38,162 nt of DNA from Flavobacterium reichenbachii (GTDB lineage Bacteria; Bacteroidota; Bacteroidia; Flavobacteriales; Flavobacteriaceae): NCBI RefSeq assembly GCF_002217435.1, contig NZ_MUHF01000017.1:1-38162 (forward strand). Reading direction: 5' to 3'. The translations under genes and the position numbers were made by a program. The notes under the pieces are model-generated. The model made no database searches, was not told where the DNA came from, and worked only from the letters and a program-made list of their open reading frames with translations. Below are positions 1 through 8,216 of this stretch, piece by piece (the stretch's first letter is position 1; the number at the start of each line of letters is the position of its first letter).

Positions 1-2
1 AT

Positions 3-20
3 TTATATCACTTATATGGT
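3..20 (-). repeat. 18-bp motif downstream of the GH5 stop, shared with the right-end array
   Basis: Read on the minus strand, the bases 11 nt after the GH5 stop codon are ACCATATAAGTGATATAA. The same 18 bases occur at 37879-37896 and 37994-38011, and with one change at 38109-38126, there 10 nt after the stop of the 36816 gene and its duplicated tails. Orientation relative to the upstream gene is the same in both places. It looks like a copy of an interspersed 3'-end repeat. Confidence 0.6.
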
Positions 21-31
21 GGAAAATTAGT

Positions 32-1321
32 TTATTTTTTATTTAATTCTGAGTTGTATTTTTTTACAATTTCTAATGTTGATTTATCGCCATTAAAAAC
101 GGAATTCAAACCTTGTGGTTCTTGCGGAGGATCTGTTGTTAACGGTTCACCTGGATTCCATTTTCCAGTTTCGTTCACCGCTTTTCCTTCACCACCATAT
201 CCCCAGAAGTTTGCTGCTTGCAATGAGCCTCCATTTTTATGACTTTCTGCCACTCTTCCAAAAATATAATTGTAAAACTGATCGCGATAAACCGAAGGCG
301 CTCCCGCATTTAAATTTTCATTTTCTCTCGGAAGTCCGAATTCTTCGATAATGATTGGTCTTTTTAAATTGTCTGCCACTTTAATATGATCGTCGATATA
401 TTTACCGGCGTTCTCAATTGTTTTTGGCATTGTTGCTTCAGCATTATCAGCCTTAAACCAGTTCCAGTTTTTTGGCCAGATGTGCATGGTTAGATAATCG
501 ATATTCGGATTTTGGTGTGTTCTTTCAAAAATTTCCATGCTGTCGTTTGAGCTGTTTTTTCCTTCAGAACCTGTCGAAATCAAATGGTTTTTATCTAAAC
601 TGTCCATTAAATCTACAATAACGTTCAGCCATTTTGTAAATTTAACTTCATTTTCTACTGTAAAAAGCCTTGGTTCGTTCCCAACCTGCCACGCCATAAT
701 CGTGTTATCTTCGGTATATTTCTTTTTAGAATAGGAATTGGTGCGCCCCATAATAAAACGAACATGATTTTCTAAAGCTCTCATACAAGGCTCACAGCTG
801 TGAAATTGCTCTGTATACGACATAAATTGAGGCCACGTATTTGGTGCAATATTCGGAACCGGAATTGCTCCTTTGCCATTCCATTCTAAATATTGCGACA
901 TACCGCCGGACCATTCCCAGTTGTTAGTCAAATATAAAACCGCATACATTTTTCGTTTACGCATTTCATTCATCAAAAAATCCAGGCCATCCAGCAAATC
1001 TTCGTCATATTTTCCCTGCTCGTATTGCAGCGCAGGACGAACGGTAAAATCATATTTTCCTCCATCGGCACCCACCAAAATTCGTAGATTGTCGATTCCG
1101 TTTTTCTGCATCAAATCCAGTTCACGAAGCAGTCTTTTTCGGTCGCCCACTTTTTTAGAAGCCAGTAAACTTCCGTACCAATAATTCGTTCCAATGTACG
1201 AATACGGTTTGTCACCTTTATAAAACTGCGTTCCCTTAACTGTAATTCGTTCCTGCGCCTGGCAGGCCATTACAGAAAGTAATAAGGTTAATCCGAGAGT
1301 TTTTAGAAATCTATTTTTCAT
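32..1321 (-). CDS. GH5 (subfamily 7-like) beta-mannanase lipoprotein
   Basis: Predicted endo-beta-1,4-mannanase of 429 aa that cuts internal mannosidic bonds in mannan or glucomannan. A lipobox (VMAC) places the lipidated cysteine at C20. The residues after it (QAQER) are not acidic, which suggests a periplasmic rather than surface location. The GH5 barrel follows: YIGTNYWYG near residues 42-50, the acid/base Glu in WQVGNEPR (E216), the conserved TMHIW histidine (H280) and the nucleophile in IIIEEFG (E327). These motifs fit the GH5_7 mannanase group, but subfamily assignment is from memory of motifs. It is the last gene of the leftward mannan block, 132 bp after the epimerase, and a hairpin element sits in that gap. 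Other GH5 activities are possible. Confidence 0.88.
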   Translation of the reverse strand: MKNRFLKTLGLTLLLSVMACQAQERITVKGTQFYKGDKPYSYIGTNYWYGSLLASKKVGDRKRLLRELDLMQKNGIDNLRILVGADGGKYDFTVRPALQYEQGKYDEDLLDGLDFLMNEMRKRKMYAVLYLTNNWEWSGGMSQYLEWNGKGAIPVPNIAPNTWPQFMSYTEQFHSCEPCMRALENHVRFIMGRTNSYSKKKYTEDNTIMAWQVGNEPRLFTVENEVKFTKWLNVIVDLMDSLDKNHLISTGSEGKNSSNDSMEIFERTHQNPNIDYLTMHIWPKNWNWFKADNAEATMPKTIENAGKYIDDHIKVADNLKRPIIIEEFGLPRENENLNAGAPSVYRDQFYNYIFGRVAESHKNGGSLQAANFWGYGGEGKAVNETGKWNPGEPLTTDPPQEPQGLNSVFNGDKSTLEIVKKYNSELNKK

Positions 1322-1337
1322 AGTATATTTTTATGAA

Positions 1338-1418
1338 GCTAATCCTGCTATCCGTTTCAATCTTTTGTTTTTTAAAGAAAAAAACAAAAGGATTTCCACT
1401 TCTATCAGGGCTAGGGCT
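1338..1418 (-). repeat. Hairpin-bearing intergenic element between epimerase and GH5 genes
   Basis: On the minus strand the element begins with AAGCCCTAGCCCTGAT and ends with GGATAGCAGGATTAGC. In its centre is a perfect 12-bp stem (plus-strand 1362-1373 with 1379-1390, 5-nt loop), and CCTG/CAGG (1344-1347 with 1406-1409) can close the outside. I recall near-identical CCCTGAT...GTGGAAATCC...GGATAGC elements in intergenic regions of many Bacteroidota, but I could not search. It may be an RNA element, a processing or attenuation site, or a BIME-like repeat. Confidence 0.55.
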
Positions 1419-1453
1419 TTTACGTTATATTAGACCTTTTGTCTTAGATGATT

Positions 1454-2638
1454 TTAAATCCGGTTAATAAGTTCAATACAAGCACGGCTGTTGTGGTAAG
1501 GACATTTCCAAAAACCAGCTTTGTCTTTTTTAATTAGAGAATAATCACGAAGAATTCCCCAATGCCATTCGCCATTTTTTTTATCTAAAATGTATTTCTT
1601 TATAAAATCCCAGTTTTTAAGGACGATGTCTAAATATTTTTCATCACCCGTTAATTGATAGGCGTTATAAAAACCAATTAAAGCTTCGGCCTGAACCCAC
1701 CAGTGTTTTTCGGCTATTAGTTCATCTTTTTTTGGATCGTATTCATACCATAAACCGCCATCATAATCCAGTCCTTCTTTTGTCATCGCTGCAATTAAAA
1801 CAGCATATTTTTTGTAATTTGAAATTAAGGTCTGATTTCCTGATATTTCGGCGCATTGCAATAAAAGCCAGGCCGCTTCAATATCATGCCCATAGGAGAT
1901 AACATCGGGTTTCTCGATCCAGTTTTCATCAAAAAATAAACGAAGATGTCCTGTTTTGGTATTCATGAAATATTTTTCAATTGTTTCTAATAATTCAATA
2001 ATATCGTCTTGAAGTTTTTCATCATTCCAAACTTTAAACAAGTTTGCATACGCTTCTGCAATATGCAGATGTGTATTCATAGTTTTTTTTTCGTTGGCAT
2101 CTTTGTCGCTCAAACGCAAATCTTCAATAGGCTGCCAATCTCGCGTAAACGCTTCCAGATAACCCTTATTTATCGGGTCATAACTGTGTTTTTGAATTTT
2201 TAGATATAAATTTTTAGCTATTTCTAATGCTTTTTCATCCTTAGAAATCGAATAATATTCTGAAAGTCCATAAATCGCAAAGGCTAAAGCGTAAATCTGA
2301 TTTTTGGTGTCTTTTGGAGTTTTATCAGCTGTAATACTCCAAAATAGACCTCCAAATTGTGTGTCGTAAAAATAAGTTGAGAGAAAATCAAATGCTCTTG
2401 CTGCCAGTTGTTTGTGGTTTTCGTTTTGTGTTATTTTATAGCTGGCAGAAAATGTCCATAAAATTCGGGAATTTAAAACCGAACCTTTTTCGGAATTTTC
2501 AATTTGTTTCTCATTAAAATCAATCTGGCCAATAAAACCGCCGTTTTTTTCGTCAACAGTATTTGTGGACCAATATTCTAGAATCGCATCAAGTTCTGAT
2601 TCTAATTCTGATTTTAATTGATTTAATTTTACAGACAC
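1454..2638 (-). CDS. Cellobiose/mannobiose 2-epimerase (AGE family)
   Basis: This 394-aa protein belongs to the N-acylglucosamine 2-epimerase fold, cellobiose 2-epimerase type (EC 5.1.3.11). In a mannan locus the likely reaction is beta-1,4-mannobiose to 4-O-beta-mannosyl-glucose in the cytoplasm. Family residues are visible: MNTHLHI (H190/H192), SYGHDIEAAWLL (H251), EKHWWVQAEA (H312, W313, W314) and the C-terminal CPYHNSRA (H382). It has no signal peptide. The start is GTG (plus-strand cac at 2636-2638): the only upstream in-frame codons before a stop are two non-start codons, and that stop is the TAA of the GH130 gene, 6 nt away. The pair is therefore translationally close, which fits consecutive steps of one pathway. 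Confidence 0.9.
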   Translation of the reverse strand: MSVKLNQLKSELESELDAILEYWSTNTVDEKNGGFIGQIDFNEKQIENSEKGSVLNSRILWTFSASYKITQNENHKQLAARAFDFLSTYFYDTQFGGLFWSITADKTPKDTKNQIYALAFAIYGLSEYYSISKDEKALEIAKNLYLKIQKHSYDPINKGYLEAFTRDWQPIEDLRLSDKDANEKKTMNTHLHIAEAYANLFKVWNDEKLQDDIIELLETIEKYFMNTKTGHLRLFFDENWIEKPDVISYGHDIEAAWLLLQCAEISGNQTLISNYKKYAVLIAAMTKEGLDYDGGLWYEYDPKKDELIAEKHWWVQAEALIGFYNAYQLTGDEKYLDIVLKNWDFIKKYILDKKNGEWHWGILRDYSLIKKDKAGFWKCPYHNSRACIELINRI

Positions 2639-2644
2639 GATGTT

Positions 2645-3835
2645 TTAAATTGAGTTGTTTTTTTCGATTTGGCTGATTATGGTATTTACAGAACCTGCTG
2701 ATACAAAAGTATCTGATGGTGCATTGGTTACATAATCTACTAATTTTGCAACAGATGATACTGCAACATGCATTCTGGTATCTGAGGAAGCATAATATAT
2801 ATAAACTGTTCCGTCAGTATCTTCAATCCATCCGTTTGAAAATAATACGTTTGAGACGTCTCCAACTCTTTCTATTCCTTCTGGCCCCATAAAATGGCCT
2901 GCAGGAACATGAGTGACTTTGGAAATGTCATTCAAATCGGTCATAAACATATATAGTGTATAGCGCAATCCTGCAGCGGTATTTCGAACTCCGTGTGCCA
3001 GGTGCAGCCAGCCTTTTTCTGTTTTAATCGGCGCTGGGCCAAGGCCATTTTTCAATTCATAAATCGTATGATATTGTTTTCCGAAAATGATTTTTTCTTC
3101 TTTTACTATTGGGTTTTTCATATCTTCAACATACCCTAAACCAATACCGCCTCCGGCACCAACATCAATAAAACCATCTTGTGGACGTGTGTATAAGGCG
3201 TATTTTCCATTTACAAATTCCGGATGCAGTACAACATTTCTTTGTTGTCCGGTATTCGAAATTAAATCGGGAAGTCTCTCCCAATTTACTAAATCTTTGG
3301 AACGTACTATTCCGGCGTTGGCTACGGCCGAACTGGTGTCGCTTTTTGGTGCTTTTGGGTCTTTTCTTTCGGTACAAAAAATACCGTAAACCCAGCCGTC
3401 TTCGTGGTTAATCAGCCTCATGTCATAAACATTGGTGTCCGGTTCTTCGGTTTGTGGAATCACACACGGTTTTTCCCAAAATTTAAAATGATCAATACCG
3501 TTTGGACTTTCCGCTATAGCGAAAAAAGATTTTCTGTCAATTCCCTCAACACGAACAGCAAGCAGGTATTTTCCGTTCCATTTCATCGCGCCGGCATTAA
3601 ATGCGGCATTCATTCCGATTCTTTCCTGCAAAAACGGATTGGTGTTTTCGTTTAAATCAAAACGCCAGTTTAATGGAATATGAGACGCTGTTACTACAGG
3701 GTTGATATAACGTTCGTAAATGCCGTTTCCTGCTGTTTTCTGAGGAACATTTTTTAGTTCTGTCAGTTCTTTATGTTCTTTTTCTAATGCTGTTTTTCTA
3801 TCTTGAAAAACAGCTGAAGATGTTATTGTTGTCAT
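2645..3835 (-). CDS. GH130 4-O-beta-D-mannosyl-D-glucose phosphorylase
   Basis: A 396-aa cytoplasmic GH130 phosphorylase, closest in my recollection to the Bacteroides fragilis mannosylglucose phosphorylase (GH130_1, EC 2.4.1.281). It should split mannosyl-glucose with phosphate to alpha-mannose-1-phosphate and glucose. Shared stretches include NPFLQERIGMNA, AVRVEGIDRKSFFA, NVYDMRL with the presumed proton donor D138, VLHPEFV, YTRPQDGFID, LAHGVRNTAAGLRY and YYASSDTRMHVA. No signal peptide is present. Length matches the family. It lies 6 nt upstream of the epimerase that would make its substrate and 29 nt downstream of the transporter, so the three form a tight unit. A mannooligosaccharide phosphorylase (GH130_2) is the main alternative; the neighbouring epimerase favours the first reading. 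Confidence 0.92.
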   Translation of the reverse strand: MTTITSSAVFQDRKTALEKEHKELTELKNVPQKTAGNGIYERYINPVVTASHIPLNWRFDLNENTNPFLQERIGMNAAFNAGAMKWNGKYLLAVRVEGIDRKSFFAIAESPNGIDHFKFWEKPCVIPQTEEPDTNVYDMRLINHEDGWVYGIFCTERKDPKAPKSDTSSAVANAGIVRSKDLVNWERLPDLISNTGQQRNVVLHPEFVNGKYALYTRPQDGFIDVGAGGGIGLGYVEDMKNPIVKEEKIIFGKQYHTIYELKNGLGPAPIKTEKGWLHLAHGVRNTAAGLRYTLYMFMTDLNDISKVTHVPAGHFMGPEGIERVGDVSNVLFSNGWIEDTDGTVYIYYASSDTRMHVAVSSVAKLVDYVTNAPSDTFVSAGSVNTIISQIEKNNSI

Positions 3836-3864
3836 ACTAATTTGATTTCGGGATCTAAATTATT

Positions 3865-5256
3865 TTAGTTGGTCTGTTTTCTCTTCTGGTTTAAATCTTG
3901 TTCTATTGTTTGAAGTTTTTCCTCAGATAATGGGTAAAATAGTATAAATGCTACTGATACTACTGCAGCAATGGCCGGTAGTATGCTTAACATTAATTGA
4001 ATTCCGTTTTGAGTTACAGCGGTTTGTTCTACATTGGCCTGAAATCCAAAATAACCCAAAAGCCAGCCTGCTCCGGCGCCGCCAATGGTCCAGCCAAATT
4101 TTTGAGACATTGATGAGGCAGAAAAAACTAATCCTGTTGCTCTGCGTCCTTGTTTCCACTCAGAATAATCGGCGCTGTCAGCGTACATTGACCAGATTAA
4201 CGGGAAAATGCACCCGGCACAAATACTGATTAAAACCTGGAAACTCATTATTAAGGTAATATCATTTTTTCCGAAGAAATAGAAAATTAAACTTAAAACA
4301 GCCGCCAATGCCATAGCGCCAAAAAAGGTTTTCTTTTTGCCGAATTTGTTAGCCAGAGGCGTTGCAGCAATAACTCCGATTATGTTTGCTGCTTGTCCTA
4401 ATACAAGATATATTGACGTCGGAGTCATGTGGAAATCAGTTCCAAATAAAGAAAAATCAAAGTTTACAGCGCTGTTTACGTAGTATTTGAAATAATAAAC
4501 GGCTGCGCCATCTCGAATTGAATTGAATACCAAAGCACCGATTCCGGCTCCTAATAAAATCCACCAGGGTTTATTTTTTAGAAGATCATTTAGGTCTTCT
4601 TTTAGATTATTTTGTTCGTCACCAATTGGTTTTACTCTTTCTTTTGTAAAAAGAAAACAAGCCCAGAAAAATACAGTAGTTATGAATCCGAAAACGGCGA
4701 TTGTGGCGAGCCAGCCTGTTTTTGAGTTTAGGCTTCCGCCGAAGTAATTTACTAAAGGTTCAATCAGCCAAAGTGCCAGCAGACTTCCTCCAAAAGCAAA
4801 AACCATTCTATAAGAAGAAAGTGTATTTCTTTCTTTTCGGTCTGATGACATAACTCCCAAAAGAGAGGCATACGGAACATTGATTAAAGAATAAATCATC
4901 ATCATGGCCGAATATGTGATATAGGCATAAATTATTTTTCCTTTTTCGTCAAAATCCGGTGTGTAGAAAGTCAAAACCCCAATTAGAGCAAAAGGTACTG
5001 CGACCCAAAGCAAATACGGCCTAAATTTTCCCCATTTGCTTTTTGTTCGATCTGCCATAATTCCGACAATAGGATCAAAGCAGGAATCCCATATTCTGGT
5101 AATCAAAAACATGGTTCCAACAACGGCAGGCGCCAAGCCGAAAACATCGGTATAGAAAAATAAAAGATACATACTGAAGATTTTCCAGAACATAGAAGAA
5201 GCGGCGTCTCCAAGACCGTAACCAATTTTTTCTTTTAAACTAATTTTGTCGTGCAT
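3865..5256 (-). CDS. GPH-family sugar:cation symporter (MFS), probable mannobiose transporter
   Basis: A 463-aa inner-membrane carrier of the glycoside-pentoside-hexuronide:cation symporter type. It opens with LKEKIGYGLGDAASSMFW and carries the characteristic DRIWD-like RIWDSCFDPIVG and GIMADRTKSKWGKFRPY segments near residues 53-80. About 12 hydrophobic segments alternate with short loops, and a longer basic/acidic loop is near residues 205-230. It ends in a charged tail with no extra domain. Placement directly upstream of GH130 and the epimerase suggests that it delivers mannobiose or mannosyl-glucose to the cytoplasm; substrate is inferred only from context. A 338-bp repeat-rich gap separates it from GH26, so it may have its own promoter. 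Confidence 0.88.
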   Translation of the reverse strand: MHDKISLKEKIGYGLGDAASSMFWKIFSMYLLFFYTDVFGLAPAVVGTMFLITRIWDSCFDPIVGIMADRTKSKWGKFRPYLLWVAVPFALIGVLTFYTPDFDEKGKIIYAYITYSAMMMIYSLINVPYASLLGVMSSDRKERNTLSSYRMVFAFGGSLLALWLIEPLVNYFGGSLNSKTGWLATIAVFGFITTVFFWACFLFTKERVKPIGDEQNNLKEDLNDLLKNKPWWILLGAGIGALVFNSIRDGAAVYYFKYYVNSAVNFDFSLFGTDFHMTPTSIYLVLGQAANIIGVIAATPLANKFGKKKTFFGAMALAAVLSLIFYFFGKNDITLIMSFQVLISICAGCIFPLIWSMYADSADYSEWKQGRRATGLVFSASSMSQKFGWTIGGAGAGWLLGYFGFQANVEQTAVTQNGIQLMLSILPAIAAVVSVAFILFYPLSEEKLQTIEQDLNQKRKQTN

Positions 5257-5594
5257 TAGGTTTTTTTTAGAGGTTGTAATTTAGTTTAGGTTAATTATTT
5301 TTAATATTTCTATTTTTTGATTTTTTTTTTGACGCGGATAAAACGGATTTACTTCGTAAAAACGCGGATAAAAACAGATTTTATTTTGAATACGATATTT
5401 AAACACATAGAAACATAGATTTTTGAACTTAAAAAAAGGCGTTTCACTTATTTAAATAAACATAGCGATCCTATGTGAAAGAAATATGCTTATTTTTTGT
5501 ATTCTTTTTTAGACTTAAAATCTATGTTTCTATGTGTTGAATTTTTTGCACGCAGATCACGAAGATTTAAGCAGATTTTTTTAATTTTTAATTC
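5257..5594. repeat. Repeat-rich intergenic mosaic with 22-bp inverted repeat
   Basis: No gene is visible in these 338 bp. ACGCGGATAAAA occurs twice (5332-5343 and 5362-5373), with a degenerate CGCAGAT...GCAGATTTTT version at 5551-5580. A perfect 22-bp inverted repeat has arms at 5402-5423 and 5517-5538. Nested inside are TTTCAC/GTGAAA (5442-5447 and 5475-5480) and ACATAG/CTATGT (5460-5465 and 5471-5476). The arrangement resembles interspersed intergenic repeats of flavobacterial chromosomes. A transcript would fold into a long hairpin between the GH26 and transporter genes. Confidence 0.6.
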
Positions 5595-6731
5595 TCAATT
5601 TTTAATTTTATTAATGTCTTTTTCGAATAGAGTTTTGTTAAGATTATAAAAATCCACAAAATCTTTTTCGCTTACCTGCCCTGAAAATGGTGCGTAATAA
5701 TGCATTTTTTGTTCCTTTTCCTGCCAGCCGTGATTTCTCCATAATAATACATAAGAAATTTTGTAATCGCCTATGGCTTTAGATAAAGTTCCGGTCCACC
5801 ATTTCGGGTCTGGAACGGCTTCGTAACCTGCTTCGGCCAGCGCCATAAGTTTATTCTTTTTTATGGCAATTTCGTTTAATATTTTAAATTGATGCTGTAC
5901 TTCATTAATAAATTTATCGCCGTTTTTATCGTCATTATTTTGGTAGCTGTCAAAGCTTAGAATATCTGCATAGTTGTCGCCCGGATAATTGGAAAGAAAA
6001 TCTGCCTCAGAACTAAAACTTCCTGTATTGTATACATAAATTAAGTTATGAACGTTTTTTTTCTGAAGATAATCAAACGTGAATTTCCATAATGATTTGA
6101 ATTCTTCGGGAGTGCAATTTGGTTTTCCCCACCAAAACCAGCCGCCGGTTAGTTCGTGAAATGGTCTGAAAAGAATCGGAATGTTTTTTCCTTTTTTGTC
6201 TTTTAATGATAAAAAGAAAACGGAAGCCTTATCTAACCAGGAAATAAATTTTGCATGATTTACTCCTCCCGGAAGTACTGTTTTTACTGCATTTGGTGTA
6301 TTGTCCCAAGCATTTTTTCCAGTGGCTGGATTGTCAAAATGCCAGCTTATTGTAGAAATTCCTCCTCTTGCATCTGCATCAATAATATAATGCTTCATTT
6401 TATTAAATGGAACTCCGTCAATATTATTTGGATTGTCATTTTCTAAACCGGCAATATCCCATCCATAAACAGCAGGGTAATCTCCAATGACATCTTTTAT
6501 ATCGCTTCTGCCTTCTTCGTATTTCCATTTTACTCCATACGCAAGATCATCCTGATGTCCAAAAAGATAGCCTTTCTGTGTTAGCTGTTGCAGGTTTTTG
6601 TATAAAGCAACGGTTCTGGGTGTTGCTTTTTGATCTGAAAGTGACAAATTAGTATTATTAAGAACACCTTTAGCAGAACAAGAAGTTCCCATAAATACTG
6701 CTGTTATTAGTGCTAATATATTTTTTTTCAT
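5595..6731 (-). CDS. GH26 beta-mannanase lipoprotein
   Basis: A 378-aa GH26 enzyme, predicted to hydrolyse beta-1,4-mannan, possibly releasing mannobiose from chain ends as several PUL-linked GH26 enzymes do. A short signal peptide ends in a GTSC lipobox with C18 lipidated; SAKGV after it lacks acidic residues, so a periplasmic face is more likely. GH26 landmarks are GYLFGHQDDLAYG (54-66), FRPFHELTGGWFWWG with acid/base E193, and LMALAEAGYE with nucleophile E300. The ATG at 6729-6731 gives a clean signal peptide. It is the first gene of the leftward block, divergent from the AraC regulator. Minus-strand -7-like boxes occur upstream at 6918-6925 and 6995-7002. Endo versus exo action cannot be read from sequence. 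Confidence 0.9.
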   Translation of the reverse strand: MKKNILALITAVFMGTSCSAKGVLNNTNLSLSDQKATPRTVALYKNLQQLTQKGYLFGHQDDLAYGVKWKYEEGRSDIKDVIGDYPAVYGWDIAGLENDNPNNIDGVPFNKMKHYIIDADARGGISTISWHFDNPATGKNAWDNTPNAVKTVLPGGVNHAKFISWLDKASVFFLSLKDKKGKNIPILFRPFHELTGGWFWWGKPNCTPEEFKSLWKFTFDYLQKKNVHNLIYVYNTGSFSSEADFLSNYPGDNYADILSFDSYQNNDDKNGDKFINEVQHQFKILNEIAIKKNKLMALAEAGYEAVPDPKWWTGTLSKAIGDYKISYVLLWRNHGWQEKEQKMHYYAPFSGQVSEKDFVDFYNLNKTLFEKDINKIKN

Positions 6732-7025
6732 TTTTAAAAGATGTTGTTTTACAGCTTAGTAAGGAAATTGAGATCATCGAAAAACATGTTTCTTGTGTCT
6801 CGAAAATTTCATACTCTTTTTGGGCTAAAATTATTAAAACTCTAAAAAGATATTATATTAAAAATGATTAATGTTTATTATTAATATAGTTTTTAGAAAA
6901 TCTATAATTCTATTTTTCAAAGATAAACGGATGTTTATACTGTAATTAATATTATTTTATCAATTATATATCATATTATTGCAAATAAATAAATCAAAAA
7001 TACTTCTTAAAAATAATATTTAACG
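6732..7025. promoter_or_regulatory. Divergent regulatory region between GH26 and the AraC gene
   Basis: This 294-bp, very AT-rich spacer separates the leftward enzyme block from the rightward regulator and must hold promoters in both directions. On the minus strand, TATCTTTG (6918-6925) and TATTTTTG (6995-7002) match the Bacteroidota -7 consensus TAnnTTTG, but neither has a convincing TTG about 19 bp upstream. I see no clear operator repeats. The AraC protein is the likely binder of this region. Confidence 0.4.
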
Positions 7026-7904
7026 ATGGGTAATGCTAAAAATTTTTACAGAGAAATAGCACCGCTTGCTGCAGGCGACAGCTTTTTGGTTTTTGACAGA
7101 GTAAAAGACAGCTTCGATTTTCCAGTGCATTATCATCCGGAATTCGAGATCAATTTTATATTAAACGGAAAAGGAGTGAAGCGTGTTGTTGGGGATAATA
7201 TTGAGGAAATTGATAGTGTCGAACTCGTTTTGATCGGGCCAAATTTATATCACGGATGGGAGCTTAATAAATGCAGCAGTAAAAAAATTCATGAAATTAC
7301 AATTCAGTTTCATAATGATTTATTTCACGAATCTTTATTGTCAAGACGTATAATGAATCCTATTCGTGATATGTTTAATCGTTCTATACACGGTATTCTT
7401 TTTTCAAAAAAAACAGCCGAAGAATTAACTCCAAGACTTGTAAGGCTCTCTAAATTAGATGGAATGGATTATTTCCTTGAAATAACCTCACTTCTTTATG
7501 ATTTGGCAAACTCCAGAAACCAGCGTTTGCTTTCTACCTATACTGTAGATTATGATACTTTTGATGATTATGATAAAATGAAGCTTGTATATGAATTTGT
7601 ACAAAAACATTTTGCAGAAAAAATCACTCTGGAAGACGTTGCAAATATTGCCAGTATGTCGATAATTTCATTCAATAGATTTATAAAAAAACGTACCGGA
7701 AAAACATTTGTAAATTATTTAAATGATATTAGAATAGGATATGCAGCGCGCTGGCTCGTTGAGAAAGACATGAGCGTTTCTGAGGTTGCTTTTAAATCTG
7801 GTTTTAATAATATAGCGAACTTCAATCGTAGTTTTAAAGCTGCTAAAAATTGTACGCCTAGTCAATATAGGGAAGATTTTTCTGGACTTAAGCGTATTTT
7901 ATAG
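7026..7904 (+). CDS. AraC-family transcriptional regulator of the mannan locus
   Basis: A 292-aa cytoplasmic regulator. The N-terminal half is a cupin-type ligand-binding domain (HYHPEFEINFIL with H35, H37, E39; later LVLIGPNLYHGWE). Residues about 190-288 form the double helix-turn-helix AraC domain, with ITLEDVANIASMS, FNRFIKKRTGKTFVNYL and VSEVAFKSGFNNIANFNRSFK. It sits between the two arms of the PUL, so it probably senses a mannan-derived sugar and controls both. A perfect-stem terminator directly follows, so it is transcribed alone. No hybrid two-component or SARP-type regulator is present in the PUL, making this the only local candidate. Ligand and direction of control (activation is usual) are inferred. 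Confidence 0.9.
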   Translation: MGNAKNFYREIAPLAAGDSFLVFDRVKDSFDFPVHYHPEFEINFILNGKGVKRVVGDNIEEIDSVELVLIGPNLYHGWELNKCSSKKIHEITIQFHNDLFHESLLSRRIMNPIRDMFNRSIHGILFSKKTAEELTPRLVRLSKLDGMDYFLEITSLLYDLANSRNQRLLSTYTVDYDTFDDYDKMKLVYEFVQKHFAEKITLEDVANIASMSIISFNRFIKKRTGKTFVNYLNDIRIGYAARWLVEKDMSVSEVAFKSGFNNIANFNRSFKAAKNCTPSQYREDFSGLKRIL

Positions 7905-7937
7905 TAATACTTTTTTATCACTAACAAATATTATTTT

Positions 7938-7977
7938 TAACGAAATCGTTTGCATTTTTACGATTTCGTTATTTTTT
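7938..7977 (+). terminator. Intrinsic terminator after the AraC gene
   Basis: A perfect 12-bp stem (7938-7949 with 7960-7971; arm core AACGAAATCGT) with a 10-nt loop is followed by ATTTTTTATT. It separates the regulator from susC, so susC needs its own promoter. Confidence 0.8.
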
Positions 7978-8128
7978 ATTTATAATTTCTGCCTTGTATG
8001 GGGATCTAAATTGCGAATAATGTAATTTTTGTCGCGTTTTATTTTGGTATGTGTTTTTTTATATCGCTATAGTAAAAATATTATCATCAAATGATATAAT
8101 ACTATCGATTTAATATTTTCTTGTGTTA

Positions 8129-8136
8129 TAGATTTG
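8129..8136 (+). promoter_or_regulatory. Candidate -7 box for the susC operon
   Basis: TAGATTTG matches TAnnTTTG and lies 80 bp before the susC ATG, giving a leader of about 75 nt. There is no TTG at the expected -33 distance, so this is tentative. The leader ends with TTAACTAACCA (8196-8206), also found before the porin gene. Confidence 0.35.
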
Positions 8137-8216
8137 TTAAATAATTTAAGAAAATAATCACACTCTCTTTACAGCTTAAATTATAAACAAACAATTTAAC
8201 TAACCAAACATCTATT

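Noticed and set aside
3087..3411. Several open frames opposite or across the GH130 gene
   Set aside because: They lie entirely inside a well-conserved enzyme gene, lack family resemblance, and are expected by chance.
7972..8060. Additional susC promoter near TAATTTTTG and TATTTTGG
   Set aside because: Neither fits TAnnTTTG in length or order.
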